DNA of 12,452 nt from Chloroflexota bacterium (GCA_016191985.1 JACPVB010000228.1:1-12452), one strand, 5' to 3'. Positions 1-6,353 are shown, counted from the stretch's first letter. Made by a program: numbers and translations. Notes: generated from the letters alone by a model not told the origin.

Positions 1-401
1 AGATAGCCAAGATACAAAAATGAATCTGTGGGCAGGCCGGAGACTGTCAACGCGGCGATGGGGGCTGAGGGACCGGGAACAGGCCGAACGTCGAAGTTTG
101 AGGCGAGGGCGGCTTTGACCAGTTCGTAGCCGGGGTCGTTAATCGCAGGTGTCCCTGCATCGGAGACGAGGGCTACATCACCTTGCGAAAGTTTTTCAAG
201 GATGAAATCCAGCTTATTAAGTTTGTTGTGTTCCCAATAACTGGTGAGCGGGGTTTTGATGTCAAAATGTTTGAGCAGTGTGCCGGTGTGACGCGTATCT
301 TCCGCGGCGATGAGAATGGCCTCACGCAAAATCCGCACGCCGCGCGGGCTGATGTCCTCCAGGTTTCCGATTGGCGTGGCGACGAGGTAAAGTGTGCCCA
401 T
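1..401 (-). CDS. rsmI: 16S rRNA (cytidine(1402)-2'-O)-methyltransferase RsmI, N-terminal part
   Basis: RsmI uses S-adenosylmethionine to methylate the ribose of C1402 in the decoding centre of 16S rRNA. Translating the minus strand from the ATG at 399-401 gives an open frame of 133 codons to the window edge. It begins MGTLYLVATPIGNLEDIS, the family's N-terminal signature. It continues with an AEDTRHT segment (near residue 34), VSDAGTPAINDPG (near 79) and a PVPGPSAPIAA SAM-pocket loop (near 107). Complete family members are about 270-290 aa, so roughly half is visible and the C-terminal half lies off the left edge. The gene reads away from the kinase terminator and so probably has its own promoter. 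No Shine-Dalgarno precedes the ATG. The identification is firm; only the missing end is unknown. Confidence 0.95.
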   Translation of the reverse strand, partial: MGTLYLVATPIGNLEDISPRGVRILREAILIAAEDTRHTGTLLKHFDIKTPLTSYWEHNKLNKLDFILEKLSQGDVALVSDAGTPAINDPGYELVKAALASNFDVRPVPGPSAPIAALTVSGLPTDSFLYLGY

Positions 402-407
402 TGGGGT

Positions 408-413
408 ATTGTA
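408..413 (-). promoter_or_regulatory. possible -10 box of rsmI, leaderless arrangement
   Basis: On the minus strand TACAAT lies only 6 nt before the rsmI ATG, with no Shine-Dalgarno between them. This would place transcription initiation at or next to the start codon. I see no convincing -35 hexamer, so the call is weak. Confidence 0.25.
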
Positions 414-420
414 TCATTCC

Positions 421-456
421 GTTAAAAGAAAATCGGGCGTCTTCCGCGCCCGATTT
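421..456 (-). terminator. intrinsic terminator after the Ser/Thr kinase gene
   Basis: A perfect 10-bp stem (430-439 with 447-456, AAATCGGGCG/CGCCCGATTT) has a 7-nt loop. On the minus strand it is followed by a T-rich tract (TTTTCTTTT, 421-429). It lies about 30 nt beyond the kinase stop codon and just before rsmI, so it separates the two transcription units. Confidence 0.85.
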
Positions 457-484
457 TTATGGCAACATGAATGTTGCCGTACAG

Positions 485-1945
485 TTATTCACAACCTTTT
501 AGTTGAATTGGAGCTACGGCACAGCCCGCATCCTGCGGTGGAACAGCCACGCAACATCCATCAAGCGGGCTGAAGGTATTGTCCGCTGAACATTTGCCCA
601 GGTCTTCATTAGAGAGAACCGGCGGCGTGCAGATTTTCAGCTCGATGAGCATGAAGTTTGAACCCGTGCAGGATAGAACCTGCCTTCCGCTGTTCAAGCC
701 TGAGAATGTACAAGTGGCGCCTGAAGTTTGCACTTCAAAGCTGGCATCTCCAGGGATTGTCACCGAGGCATAGGGCACTCTGCGAATGCAGGAATAGTCG
801 GTTATTTTTGCTTCCGGTGTAGGGAAAGCGATGTCTGCTGAACAGGCTGGCGCAAACAAAGCGGAGGGGTCCAGTGTGGAGGTGACCGCCACTGTGGGTT
901 CCACCGTAAATGTGACCAACGTTGGCTCTTCCGTGGCGGGTGAGGTAGCGGTGGGTTGATCGGGAACCAGTAATTGATTGCGCAGGAGGAAGAAGCCGAT
1001 GACTGCGATGGCGAGTACGATGCCGACAATGACGAGCCCGGTCTTTCCACGCGAGGCGGGTGTGACGGTTGAATTGAATCCTGGCTTCTTTCCGAGGCCG
1101 GTATTTGAGCTGTAGGTGATGTTCCCCTCGTTGCCGAAGGCCACAAGGTTCAAGGCTTTCGCCAGGTCGATTGTGGTGGCATAGCGCTGGGTCTTGTCCT
1201 TTGCCATGGCGGTCTTGATGATGATATCCACATCACGCGGCAGGCTGGGGAGAACATGCAAAATCTCCGGCACGGGTTCGGTAATGTGTTTTACAACCAC
1301 GCCCATCGGGGTGTCTGCGCTGTAGGGCTGTTGTCCGCTTAGCATTTGATAGACGATCACCCCCAAGCCGTAGACGTCGCTGCGGCTGTCGATCTCGCTC
1401 CCCTGGGCCTGTTCGGGACTCATATAAGCAGGGGTGCCGATGACGCCGCTTCCGGTCAACCCGCCGCTTGCTTCTGCCAATTTGGCAACGCCAAAGTCCG
1501 AGATGCAGGGGTCGCCGATATCGTTGAACAGGATGTTATCGGGTTTGAGGTCGCGGTGGATGATGCCTTTTTTGTGGGAATAGGCAAGCCCCTGCGCGAT
1601 CTTTTCGATGATGTGCGCTGTATCCTGAACGGAGAATTTTCCTTTTTCGATTCCATCGGAAAGGGAGCCGCCGGTCATATAACGCATGACAAAATACGGC
1701 TGTCCATCTTCATCCCCCACATCGTAGACCGGCACAATGGAGGGATGCTCCAGTGCGGCGACCATCTTGATCTCACGTTCAAATCGTGAACGGAACTGCG
1801 GGTCATGCAGCATTTCACGGGGCAATACCTTGATGGCAACTTCGCGGTCAAAACTTGGATCGAATGCGCGATAGACCGTTGCCATCCCGCCCCGGCCCAA
1901 CTCGGATTTTACAATGTAACGTCCAATCTTTTCAGGGATTGCCAT
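485..1945 (-). CDS. membrane-anchored eukaryotic-type Ser/Thr protein kinase with Cys-rich outer domain
   Basis: A Hanks-type kinase expected to transfer phosphate from ATP to Ser/Thr of partner proteins. Numbering from the ATG at 1943-1945 (486 aa), the kinase domain spans about residues 10-270. It has the glycine loop LGRGGMATVY (16-25), catalytic Lys39 in VAIKVL, HRDLKPDN (130-137, Asp132 catalytic), DFG (150-152) and SPE (176-178), so it looks active. One transmembrane helix follows (about 303-321), then a Pro/Thr-rich linker and a roughly 120-residue outer region with ten cysteines and no PASTA repeats. I do not recognise that outer domain. The frame stays open 24 codons further upstream, but that extension is hydrophobic and atypical. 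The MAIPEKIGRYIVK start is the usual N-terminus for this family. Neighbours give no clue to substrates. Confidence 0.93.
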   Translation of the reverse strand: MAIPEKIGRYIVKSELGRGGMATVYRAFDPSFDREVAIKVLPREMLHDPQFRSRFEREIKMVAALEHPSIVPVYDVGDEDGQPYFVMRYMTGGSLSDGIEKGKFSVQDTAHIIEKIAQGLAYSHKKGIIHRDLKPDNILFNDIGDPCISDFGVAKLAEASGGLTGSGVIGTPAYMSPEQAQGSEIDSRSDVYGLGVIVYQMLSGQQPYSADTPMGVVVKHITEPVPEILHVLPSLPRDVDIIIKTAMAKDKTQRYATTIDLAKALNLVAFGNEGNITYSSNTGLGKKPGFNSTVTPASRGKTGLVIVGIVLAIAVIGFFLLRNQLLVPDQPTATSPATEEPTLVTFTVEPTVAVTSTLDPSALFAPACSADIAFPTPEAKITDYSCIRRVPYASVTIPGDASFEVQTSGATCTFSGLNSGRQVLSCTGSNFMLIELKICTPPVLSNEDLGKCSADNTFSPLDGCCVAVPPQDAGCAVAPIQLKGCE

Positions 1946-1952
1946 GTGCGCA

Positions 1953-1982
1953 AGTATAAACCAGGTTAATGTTATGGCGCAA
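1953..1982 (-). promoter_or_regulatory. candidate kinase promoter, leaderless
   Basis: On the minus strand TTGCGC (1977-1982) and TATACT (1953-1958) are separated by 18 nt. The kinase ATG begins 7 nt after the -10 box, where transcription would start. No Shine-Dalgarno is present, consistent with a leaderless mRNA. The -10 box is good; the -35 box is weak. Confidence 0.4.
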
Positions 1983-2200
1983 GTAAAAGCCATGATATTG
2001 TCAGATTCCCCGCCCAAGCTGTTTGTGTTGATGACCTGCTGAAATTTGAGTCTGTATGATCGCGTGCTGATTGTCGTGCGGCAATTTATCCATCACGCAT
2101 TCGATGATGAATAAGTGAGTATCGTACCCGCGGATGTATGACATCTGTCACGCTGATTCTGGCGGTTCTACGAAAGTTTTAATCAAAATCTGTGCAAACT

Positions 2201-2235
2201 CATATTGTCCTTTCCCGCTAAAAGTAGACAATATG
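2201..2235. repeat. 9-bp perfect inverted repeat upstream of the small membrane gene pair
   Basis: CATATTGTC (2201-2209) and GACAATATG (2227-2235) are perfect inverted arms with a 17-nt spacer, and a tenth T-A pair extends the match outward. It lies in the roughly 320-nt divergent region between the kinase and the 52-aa gene, 33 nt before the chosen start. It could be a dimeric regulator site or an mRNA hairpin. I saw no clear promoter boxes or other structure in the rest of 1983-2268. Confidence 0.4.
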
Positions 2236-2268
2236 AATAAGATACATACAGAATCAGTTGAGGTTTCC

Positions 2269-2427
2269 ATGTCCAGGCAGACTCACACAGACAATAAATC
2301 GCGTATTCCTAAAAACTCCCTTTTGTTTGAAAAGATCGTTCCCGCACTGCTCATCCTGATGGGCGTGGTCACGCTTGGATTGATGGTATTCGCCGCGGGC
2401 GTTTTGCTTGGGTTCGTCCATTTCTAA
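2269..2427 (+). CDS. small single-helix membrane protein (52 aa), unknown function
   Basis: A 52-residue protein starting MSRQTHTDNK. Its polar, basic N-terminus is followed by one strong hydrophobic helix (about residues 23-48, IVPALLILMGVVTLGLMVFA) and ends GFVHF. I chose ATG 2269 because GAGG (2260-2263) sits 5 nt before it. ATGs further upstream in the same frame (2233, 2134) lack a Shine-Dalgarno and would add unconvincing sequence. It lies 23 nt before the 273-aa membrane protein gene on the same strand, so the two are probably co-transcribed and the small protein may be an accessory subunit. I do not recognise the family. Confidence 0.6.
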   Translation: MSRQTHTDNKSRIPKNSLLFEKIVPALLILMGVVTLGLMVFAAGVLLGFVHF

Positions 2428-2450
2428 TTTCACAACAGGAGAAAGATATC

Positions 2451-3272
2451 ATGTCGATCAACCAAATCCTTCCATTTATTTCAACCGCGATCATGCTTGG
2501 GTTTACCGTGTACGTATTCCAGCGCTACGTTGTCCGCCGCAACCTCGCCTTTCTTTACTGGGGCATTGGGCTGGCCATGTTCGGCGCGGGGAGTTTTGCT
2601 GAAGCGTACCTGGCTTTGGCGTGGAACAAATGGGTATTCCTGGTCTGGTATCTTTTCGGCGCGGCCCTGAATGCAGCCTGGCTCGGACACGGCACTTTAA
2701 ACCTGCTTGTGAAAAAATCATGGGTGCATGTTGTCACCCTGGTATTGGTGGTTGGAAGTTTGTTTGCAACTTATCTTATGTTGCAGGCCATGCCAAAGTT
2801 GGACACGGCTGTTTTTACAACCGACAAACCCATCAGCGAGCAATATGGGACCAAGGCATTGGATGACGGTGAGGCAGCTCCTGCTGGAGCACAAACCATC
2901 ACCACCACGTATCGCGGTGAAGAAGTGACCGCTGTCCGTGGCCTGTTGCCGCTGGGAACCACCGTGCGCCTGACGACACCCTTCTTCAACATCTATGGCT
3001 TGTTTACACTTGTTGGCGGAGCCATCTGGTCTGCCTATCTTTTCTGGCGCAAGCGCATCATGCCCAATCGTGTGATTGCCAATATTTTGATCGCGGCTGG
3101 CGCATTGGCAATTGGATTTGCCAGCACATTAACCCGCCTGGGGTACGGTCAATATCTATATTTTGGAGAATTACTCTCGGCGGTCCTGATGTTCATCGGC
3201 TTCCGCTACGCAGCACGGCCACAACCAGATGAAGCGGTGACACAGGAAACCATACCCGCATCCGCTGACTAA
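2451..3272 (+). CDS. polytopic (about 7 TM) membrane protein, unknown function
   Basis: A 273-aa membrane protein with a good Shine-Dalgarno (AGGAGA) just before the ATG. Hydrophobic segments are at about 5-24, 32-52, 60-82, 91-111, 175-196, 205-225 and 229-249. A polar segment of about 60 residues (112-172) lies between helices 4 and 5, and the tail after helix 7 is short and acidic. Helix 3 contains WYLFGAALNAAWLGHGTLNL, with Glu51, Trp77 and His80 as notable polar or aromatic residues in or near membrane segments. It has no transporter signature, heme-binding pattern or enzyme motif I can name. It probably forms a two-gene unit with the 52-aa protein upstream and is closed by a terminator immediately downstream. 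Confidence 0.85.
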   Translation: MSINQILPFISTAIMLGFTVYVFQRYVVRRNLAFLYWGIGLAMFGAGSFAEAYLALAWNKWVFLVWYLFGAALNAAWLGHGTLNLLVKKSWVHVVTLVLVVGSLFATYLMLQAMPKLDTAVFTTDKPISEQYGTKALDDGEAAPAGAQTITTTYRGEEVTAVRGLLPLGTTVRLTTPFFNIYGLFTLVGGAIWSAYLFWRKRIMPNRVIANILIAAGALAIGFASTLTRLGYGQYLYFGELLSAVLMFIGFRYAARPQPDEAVTQETIPASAD

Positions 3273-3279
3273 TTATTGC

Positions 3280-3312
3280 AAAAAAGAGCCGTGAATAACA
3301 CGGCCCTTTTTT
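3280..3312 (+). terminator. intrinsic terminator of the membrane-protein pair
   Basis: AAAAAAGAGCCGTG (3280-3293) pairs with CACGGCCCTTTTTT (3299-3312) across a 5-nt AATAA loop, with one A-C mismatch. It ends in T6 directly after the 273-aa protein's stop codon. The A and T tracts would also allow some termination from the opposite strand. Confidence 0.88.
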
Positions 3313-3509
3313 ATTAACTGATGTTGCGCACTTCTGACCCCGTAGGCGATGTGTTGAGCTTGTCGAAACAGGTCAAATGAGTATAGCTTTTGATATGGAT
3401 ACCCATTCAACCCCGAAGGGGTGTCATACCCCACAACAACTATGCCATCCCTACGGGATTTGGATTCCGTTCGCCCAATTTTCTATAATCCTGCCATCCC
3501 TTCGGGATT
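3313..3509 (+). repeat. 197-bp intergenic repeat, copy 1
   Basis: Direct repeat of 5499-5695. Outside the private 24-nt inserts I count about 9 mismatches in 173 aligned bases, and 3430-3498 is identical to 5592-5660 for 69 bases. The unit is a series of CCC-G-A/T-A-GGG type palindromes: GACCCCGTA...GGTC (split by the insert), CCCCGAAGGGG (3411-3421), ATCCCTACGGGAT (3447-3459) and ATCCCTTCGGGAT (3496-3508). It encodes no protein. A promoter-like TTGGAT-18-TATAAT lies at 3460-3489 on the plus strand. It accounts for almost all of the gap between the 273-aa gene and the HTH gene. Confidence 0.9.
3347..3370 (+). mobile_element. 24-nt nested insert in repeat copy 1
   Basis: Relative to copy 2, exactly 24 nt (CGATGTGTTGAGC, then TTGTCGAAACA) interrupt the palindrome GACCCCGTAGGGGTC between GG and GG, with no target duplication. 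It matches the reverse complement of the insert in copy 2 at 21 of 24 positions. 'Mobile element' here describes its behaviour; no transposase is involved in this window. Confidence 0.6.
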
Positions 3510-3534
3510 GAACTACATAAGATGAATTAACAGT

Positions 3535-4152
3535 TCAGCGACTTGTATTTCCAAGAGACTCGTACGTTTGTAACAAGCTGATCAAAATACCGTCTGTAAA
3601 GGTGTGCATTTTCGAATACATCTGCGTGGCCTGCGAGGCGGGTACTTTTGCGTCGCTGTACACTTTGATGACCGATTCGATCAGCGCATCGCGAAAGAAT
3701 AGAAAGGCCTTGGCGGCGTCCACATAGCTCAGGCTGTAGCGCCGCGCCCGCGAGGCATACTCATATCCAATGGCATAGGCCTCGGATGCGGCTTCATCAT
3801 CGTTTGCGGAAATGTAATTCATCAAACCGTGGAACAATGACCGCGCACTCATGCGATATTGCACACGCGCATTCTCGTCCAATTTTTTATACCAGGACTC
3901 GGCTTGCAGGCTTCCTTCCGAAATTTGCATACGGACATTTCGGATGACCTCCTGCATCATCTTCTCCGGCTCGATCTCTCTGGACCTTTGGCTTGATTCG
4001 GCCCAAAGGGAGATTTCACTACGCTTATAGCGACGATGCCCGCCCTGCGTCTTATGCACGGGCAGCACGCCTTTGTCAGACCAGAGCCGGACCGTACTTG
4101 GGTGCACACCGAGCACCTGCGCCGCATCACTGAGAGAAAGCCATTCATCCAT
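3535..4152 (-). CDS. MerR/excisionase-type HTH transcriptional regulator with helical sensor-like domain
   Basis: A 205-aa protein starting MDEWLSLSDAAQVLG. Residues 4-50 form a winged HTH of the MerR/excisionase type: LSLSDAAQVLGVHPSTVRLWSDKG followed by the wing GGHRRYKRSEI. The remainder is helical. Its section YVDAAKAFLFFRDALIESVIKVY resembles the helical N-terminal domain of RsbR-like stress regulators, but that link is tentative. No cysteine or metal-binding motif is visible, so this is not a classic metal-sensing MerR. The frame is open 35 codons further upstream, but that would lie inside the transporter gene. The chosen ATG is 7 nt after the transporter stop, implying co-transcription and probably translational coupling. 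It may regulate the transporter or respond to its substrate. Confidence 0.82.
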   Translation of the reverse strand: MDEWLSLSDAAQVLGVHPSTVRLWSDKGVLPVHKTQGGHRRYKRSEISLWAESSQRSREIEPEKMMQEVIRNVRMQISEGSLQAESWYKKLDENARVQYRMSARSLFHGLMNYISANDDEAASEAYAIGYEYASRARRYSLSYVDAAKAFLFFRDALIESVIKVYSDAKVPASQATQMYSKMHTFTDGILISLLQTYESLGNTSR

Positions 4153-4159
4153 GACGTTA

Positions 4160-5467
4160 TTAATCCGAGGCCAGGGCGATTTTTTCCGAGAAGGACGGTT
4201 CATCAACCTGCTTCCTGAAGATGGCAACGTCGATGCGTGTGAGCATGACGGCGGCAATGAGGAGCATCAACGCTTCAAGGGAAAATACTATAAGATAGCC
4301 GTTCAAGGCACTGCCCGTAATTTGGGTAGCCACATCCGCTACCACGCCGGCCATCAGCAGACCAACCAGGCGGGAGAGTCCGTTCGAAAAACCCCACGCG
4401 CCGATGTACAAACCGACTTTCTCCGGCACGGTCAGGTCGAACATCAACGAGAGATTGGCGACGGTGGAAAGCCCGGTGCCAAATCCGAGCAGGGTAATGC
4501 CAACATAGAAAGCGGATTTGCTGGCGATGAGTCCGCTGAGGACGATGACCACAAAGCCAAGCAATGCGCCGATGTTGCCGATCTGCGCGATAACTTTCTT
4601 TGGAGCGCGTCTCTCCAATGCGCCTGCGATGAGGAAAGCGATCAACGTGAAGGAATTACTGATGGAGACGATGCGTGACGTCTGTTCTACTGTCATGCTG
4701 AAGGCCTGTGCGCCGAAGGGTTCGAGCAGCACATCCTGGCCGAGGATGGCGGCGAGCAGCAGCAGCAGGTAAACGAAGAAGATTTTGGCGATGGGGTTGG
4801 CGGTGATGGCGGCAGCCATTTCGCGGACGGTGTAGGTTTCGGAGCGCGGATTTGAATCCGCGTTCTTGCTAAAGCGTGGCTCCAGCTTGAAGAGGCCGAG
4901 CAGGCCCAGGGTCAGGGCGGAGGCGGCGACGATGATGAACGCGCGGGAAAGCGTTTCGGGGTCATACGTGGTCACCATGCGGCTCAGGCTGATCCCCGTC
5001 GCGATCAAACCGAAGACCATGATGAAGAACATGGTCGCAATGGTTTTGCCGCGCTCTTTTTCGCCGGAGAGTTCGGAGGCAAGGGAAAGGTAGCAAACTG
5101 CGGAGAGGTTATAGCCCATGCCCCATGCGCCGAAGGCGAGGATGCCCACGATGACTCCGAGAGTGAAATTCTCGGTGATCAGCGCCGCGATTTGCGGTGA
5201 GACCGCCACACCCACCACGCAGAGGATGAGCCCCGCAAGGATGTACGGCGTGCGCCGATAGCCTGCGATGGGGTGACGGTCTGAGAAGGAGCCGATGGCT
5301 ACTTGAATGGGTGCGAGCAAATAGGGGAAAATGGCGAGGATGGTGAAGAGGGTTTTGGAGATGCCGAGATCGTAGATCATCACGCGGTTGAGGGTGCTGT
5401 TGATGGGCACGAGCGTGACGGCGACAGCAGTGTGGATGAGGGCAAGTTGAAGGCGTTTGAGGAGCAT
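4160..5467 (-). CDS. BCD/PucC-family MFS transporter
   Basis: A 12-helix major facilitator protein of 435 aa. It resembles the bacteriochlorophyll-delivery family (PucC, LhaA, Bch2). The clearest marker is the segment GQDVLLEPFGAQAFSMTVEQTSRI in the middle of the protein, matching that family's QD-LLEP-G...-S-TTR signature. A typical MFS loop, GSFSDRHPIAGYRRTPYILAG, follows helix 2. In phototrophs the family serves pigment or light-harvesting assembly, but members also occur in non-phototrophs with unknown substrates. I chose the ATG at 5465-5467 because AGGA lies 6 nt before it; a TTG seven codons upstream also keeps the frame open. It is the first gene of a two-gene minus-strand unit with the HTH regulator. 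A candidate promoter lies in repeat copy 2. Confidence 0.85.
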   Translation of the reverse strand: MLLKRLQLALIHTAVAVTLVPINSTLNRVMIYDLGISKTLFTILAIFPYLLAPIQVAIGSFSDRHPIAGYRRTPYILAGLILCVVGVAVSPQIAALITENFTLGVIVGILAFGAWGMGYNLSAVCYLSLASELSGEKERGKTIATMFFIMVFGLIATGISLSRMVTTYDPETLSRAFIIVAASALTLGLLGLFKLEPRFSKNADSNPRSETYTVREMAAAITANPIAKIFFVYLLLLLAAILGQDVLLEPFGAQAFSMTVEQTSRIVSISNSFTLIAFLIAGALERRAPKKVIAQIGNIGALLGFVVIVLSGLIASKSAFYVGITLLGFGTGLSTVANLSLMFDLTVPEKVGLYIGAWGFSNGLSRLVGLLMAGVVADVATQITGSALNGYLIVFSLEALMLLIAAVMLTRIDVAIFRKQVDEPSFSEKIALASD

Positions 5468-5498
5468 AGGATTTCCTAAACCTGACAATTTTTTTATG

Positions 5499-5695
5499 AT
5501 TAACTGATGTTACGCGCTTCTGACCCCGTAGGGGTCAAATGATTATAGTTTTTGACATGGATGCCTGTTCAACCCCGAAGGGGTGTCATAGCCCACAACA
5601 ACTATGCCATCCCTACGGGATTTGGATTCCGTTCGCCCAATTTTCTATAATCCTGCCATCTGTTTCGGCAGGCTCAACACAGCGCCTTCGGGATT
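5499..5695 (+). repeat. 197-bp intergenic repeat, copy 2
   Basis: Direct repeat of 3313-3509, with the same palindromes: GACCCCGTAGGGGTC intact (5521-5535), CCCCGAAGGGG, ATCCCTACGGGAT, and ATC...CCTTCGGGAT split by the 24-nt insert. The two copies have the same total length because each carries one insert at a different place. The minus strand holds TTGAAC-19-TATAAT (5542-5572) about 75 nt before the MFS start, which could act as its promoter although the spacing is long. TTGGAT-18-TATAAT on the plus strand (5622-5651) points towards the HutX-like gene in antisense. Confidence 0.9.
5661..5684 (-). mobile_element. 24-nt nested insert in repeat copy 2
   Basis: Relative to copy 1, exactly 24 nt (TGTTTCGGCAGG, then CTCAACACAGCG on the plus strand) interrupt the palindrome ATCCCTTCGGGAT. 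Reverse-complemented, it matches the copy-1 insert at 21 of 24 positions. Read in the insert's orientation, both sites are preceded by CCCG(A/T)AGG and followed by G, so the target context is the same. Confidence 0.6.
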
Positions 5696-5727
5696 AGGCT
5701 GCGTAACGTGAGTGATTAAACAAAGCA

Positions 5728-5746
5728 AGGGCGTCTTGCACGCCCT
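5728..5746 (-). terminator. possible terminator of the HutX-like gene
   Basis: A perfect 7-bp stem AGGGCGT/ACGCCCT has a 5-nt loop. On the minus strand it is followed by an imperfect T-rich stretch (TGCTTTGTTTAA). It lies about 85 nt beyond the HutX-like stop codon. The broken T tract makes termination uncertain. The rest of 5747-5831 is AT-rich with no structure I can name. Confidence 0.45.
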
Positions 5747-5831
5747 CGCCTCTGTGATTGAAATTTTACTTTTAAGGGCTGAATGGTCAATGTAGATTTA
5801 TGTAGAATTTTACTAGAAGTTTATGAGTAGG

Positions 5832-6353
5832 TTATGGCAGTTTTTTAAATTTTCCTATCAATGCGTTGTATGTTTCCACAAGTTCCGGGGCTGGGTCGTG
5901 CCCGCCAAAAGTGAGAAAAACTTTGAAGGCAGAGTCTCCGCGGCGGTCATAGAATTGGAAGCTGAGCGCCTCGCGTCCGTCTATGTGGCTGGGCTTGCGG
6001 AATGCAAATACAGAGGCCAGCTCCCAACTGCGAATGTGCATATCGAGAGATTTGCTTTGCACGTTGAAGAAGCCATCCGTGCTGCTGAATTTTCCAAATT
6101 GACCAAAAGCCTCGAGGGTTGTGGCTCCATTGGAAACGATCACGTGCACGTTGCCAAGCTCTTCAAATGAGCGGATGAGTTCCTCCCAGCGGGAGATATC
6201 CAACTCGTGGGCAATATCGCCTTCGAGGGAGCGGATGACTTCCACTTCGGGCACGCGCATCTTTCTGGCGACCATGAGAGTCATCTGTTTTCGATCTGCA
6301 TTGAACTCAGCCCGGATCGTCTGGTGGTCAAAGGTAGTAATTGGTTGAAGCAT
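5832..6353 (-). CDS. ChuX/HutX-family heme-binding-like protein
   Basis: A 173-aa soluble protein resembling the cytosolic heme carriers ChuX/HutX, which take up or pass on heme or related tetrapyrroles. The C-terminal half carries the family pattern GFFNVQSKSLDMHIRSWELA, then VFAFRKPSHIDGREALSFQFYDRRGDSAFKVFL, matching the family's G-FN-...-HIR-...-FV-RP-...-S-FF-..G--MFKVF. The HIR histidine is retained. The N-terminus (VARKMRVPEVEVIRSLEGDIAHELD) fits the family's initial helix-turn-helix-like part. ATG 6353 is preferred because GGAG sits 6 nt before it; an ATG four codons upstream overlaps that Shine-Dalgarno. No TonB receptor or heme ABC transporter is present, so the ligand is inferred. 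It is separated from the BCD transporter by repeat copy 2. Confidence 0.75.
   Translation of the reverse strand: MLQPITTFDHQTIRAEFNADRKQMTLMVARKMRVPEVEVIRSLEGDIAHELDISRWEELIRSFEELGNVHVIVSNGATTLEAFGQFGKFSSTDGFFNVQSKSLDMHIRSWELASVFAFRKPSHIDGREALSFQFYDRRGDSAFKVFLTFGGHDPAPELVETYNALIGKFKKLP

Noticed and set aside
183..425. 80-codon plus-strand frame at the left edge
   Set aside because: It is antisense to the conserved N-terminal domain of RsmI.
1346..1789. 147-codon plus-strand frame opposite the kinase gene
   Set aside because: It is antisense to the conserved kinase catalytic core, has no recognisable motif or Shine-Dalgarno, and reflects codon bias of the real gene.
1946..2017. 24-codon N-terminal extension of the kinase
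   Set aside because: It would add a hydrophobic segment before the kinase domain, putting the ATP site on the wrong side of the membrane. It also spans the candidate promoter.
3411..3508. Regularly spaced CCC...GGG palindromes considered as a CRISPR array
   Set aside because: Units are only 11-13 bp, differ from each other, have unequal spacing, and the whole block is repeated including its 'spacers'. No cas genes are present.
4073..4678. 201-codon plus-strand frame across the HTH and MFS genes
   Set aside because: It lies antisense to two clear protein families, and its composition (many Asp, Gly, Gln and His) is typical of shadow frames.
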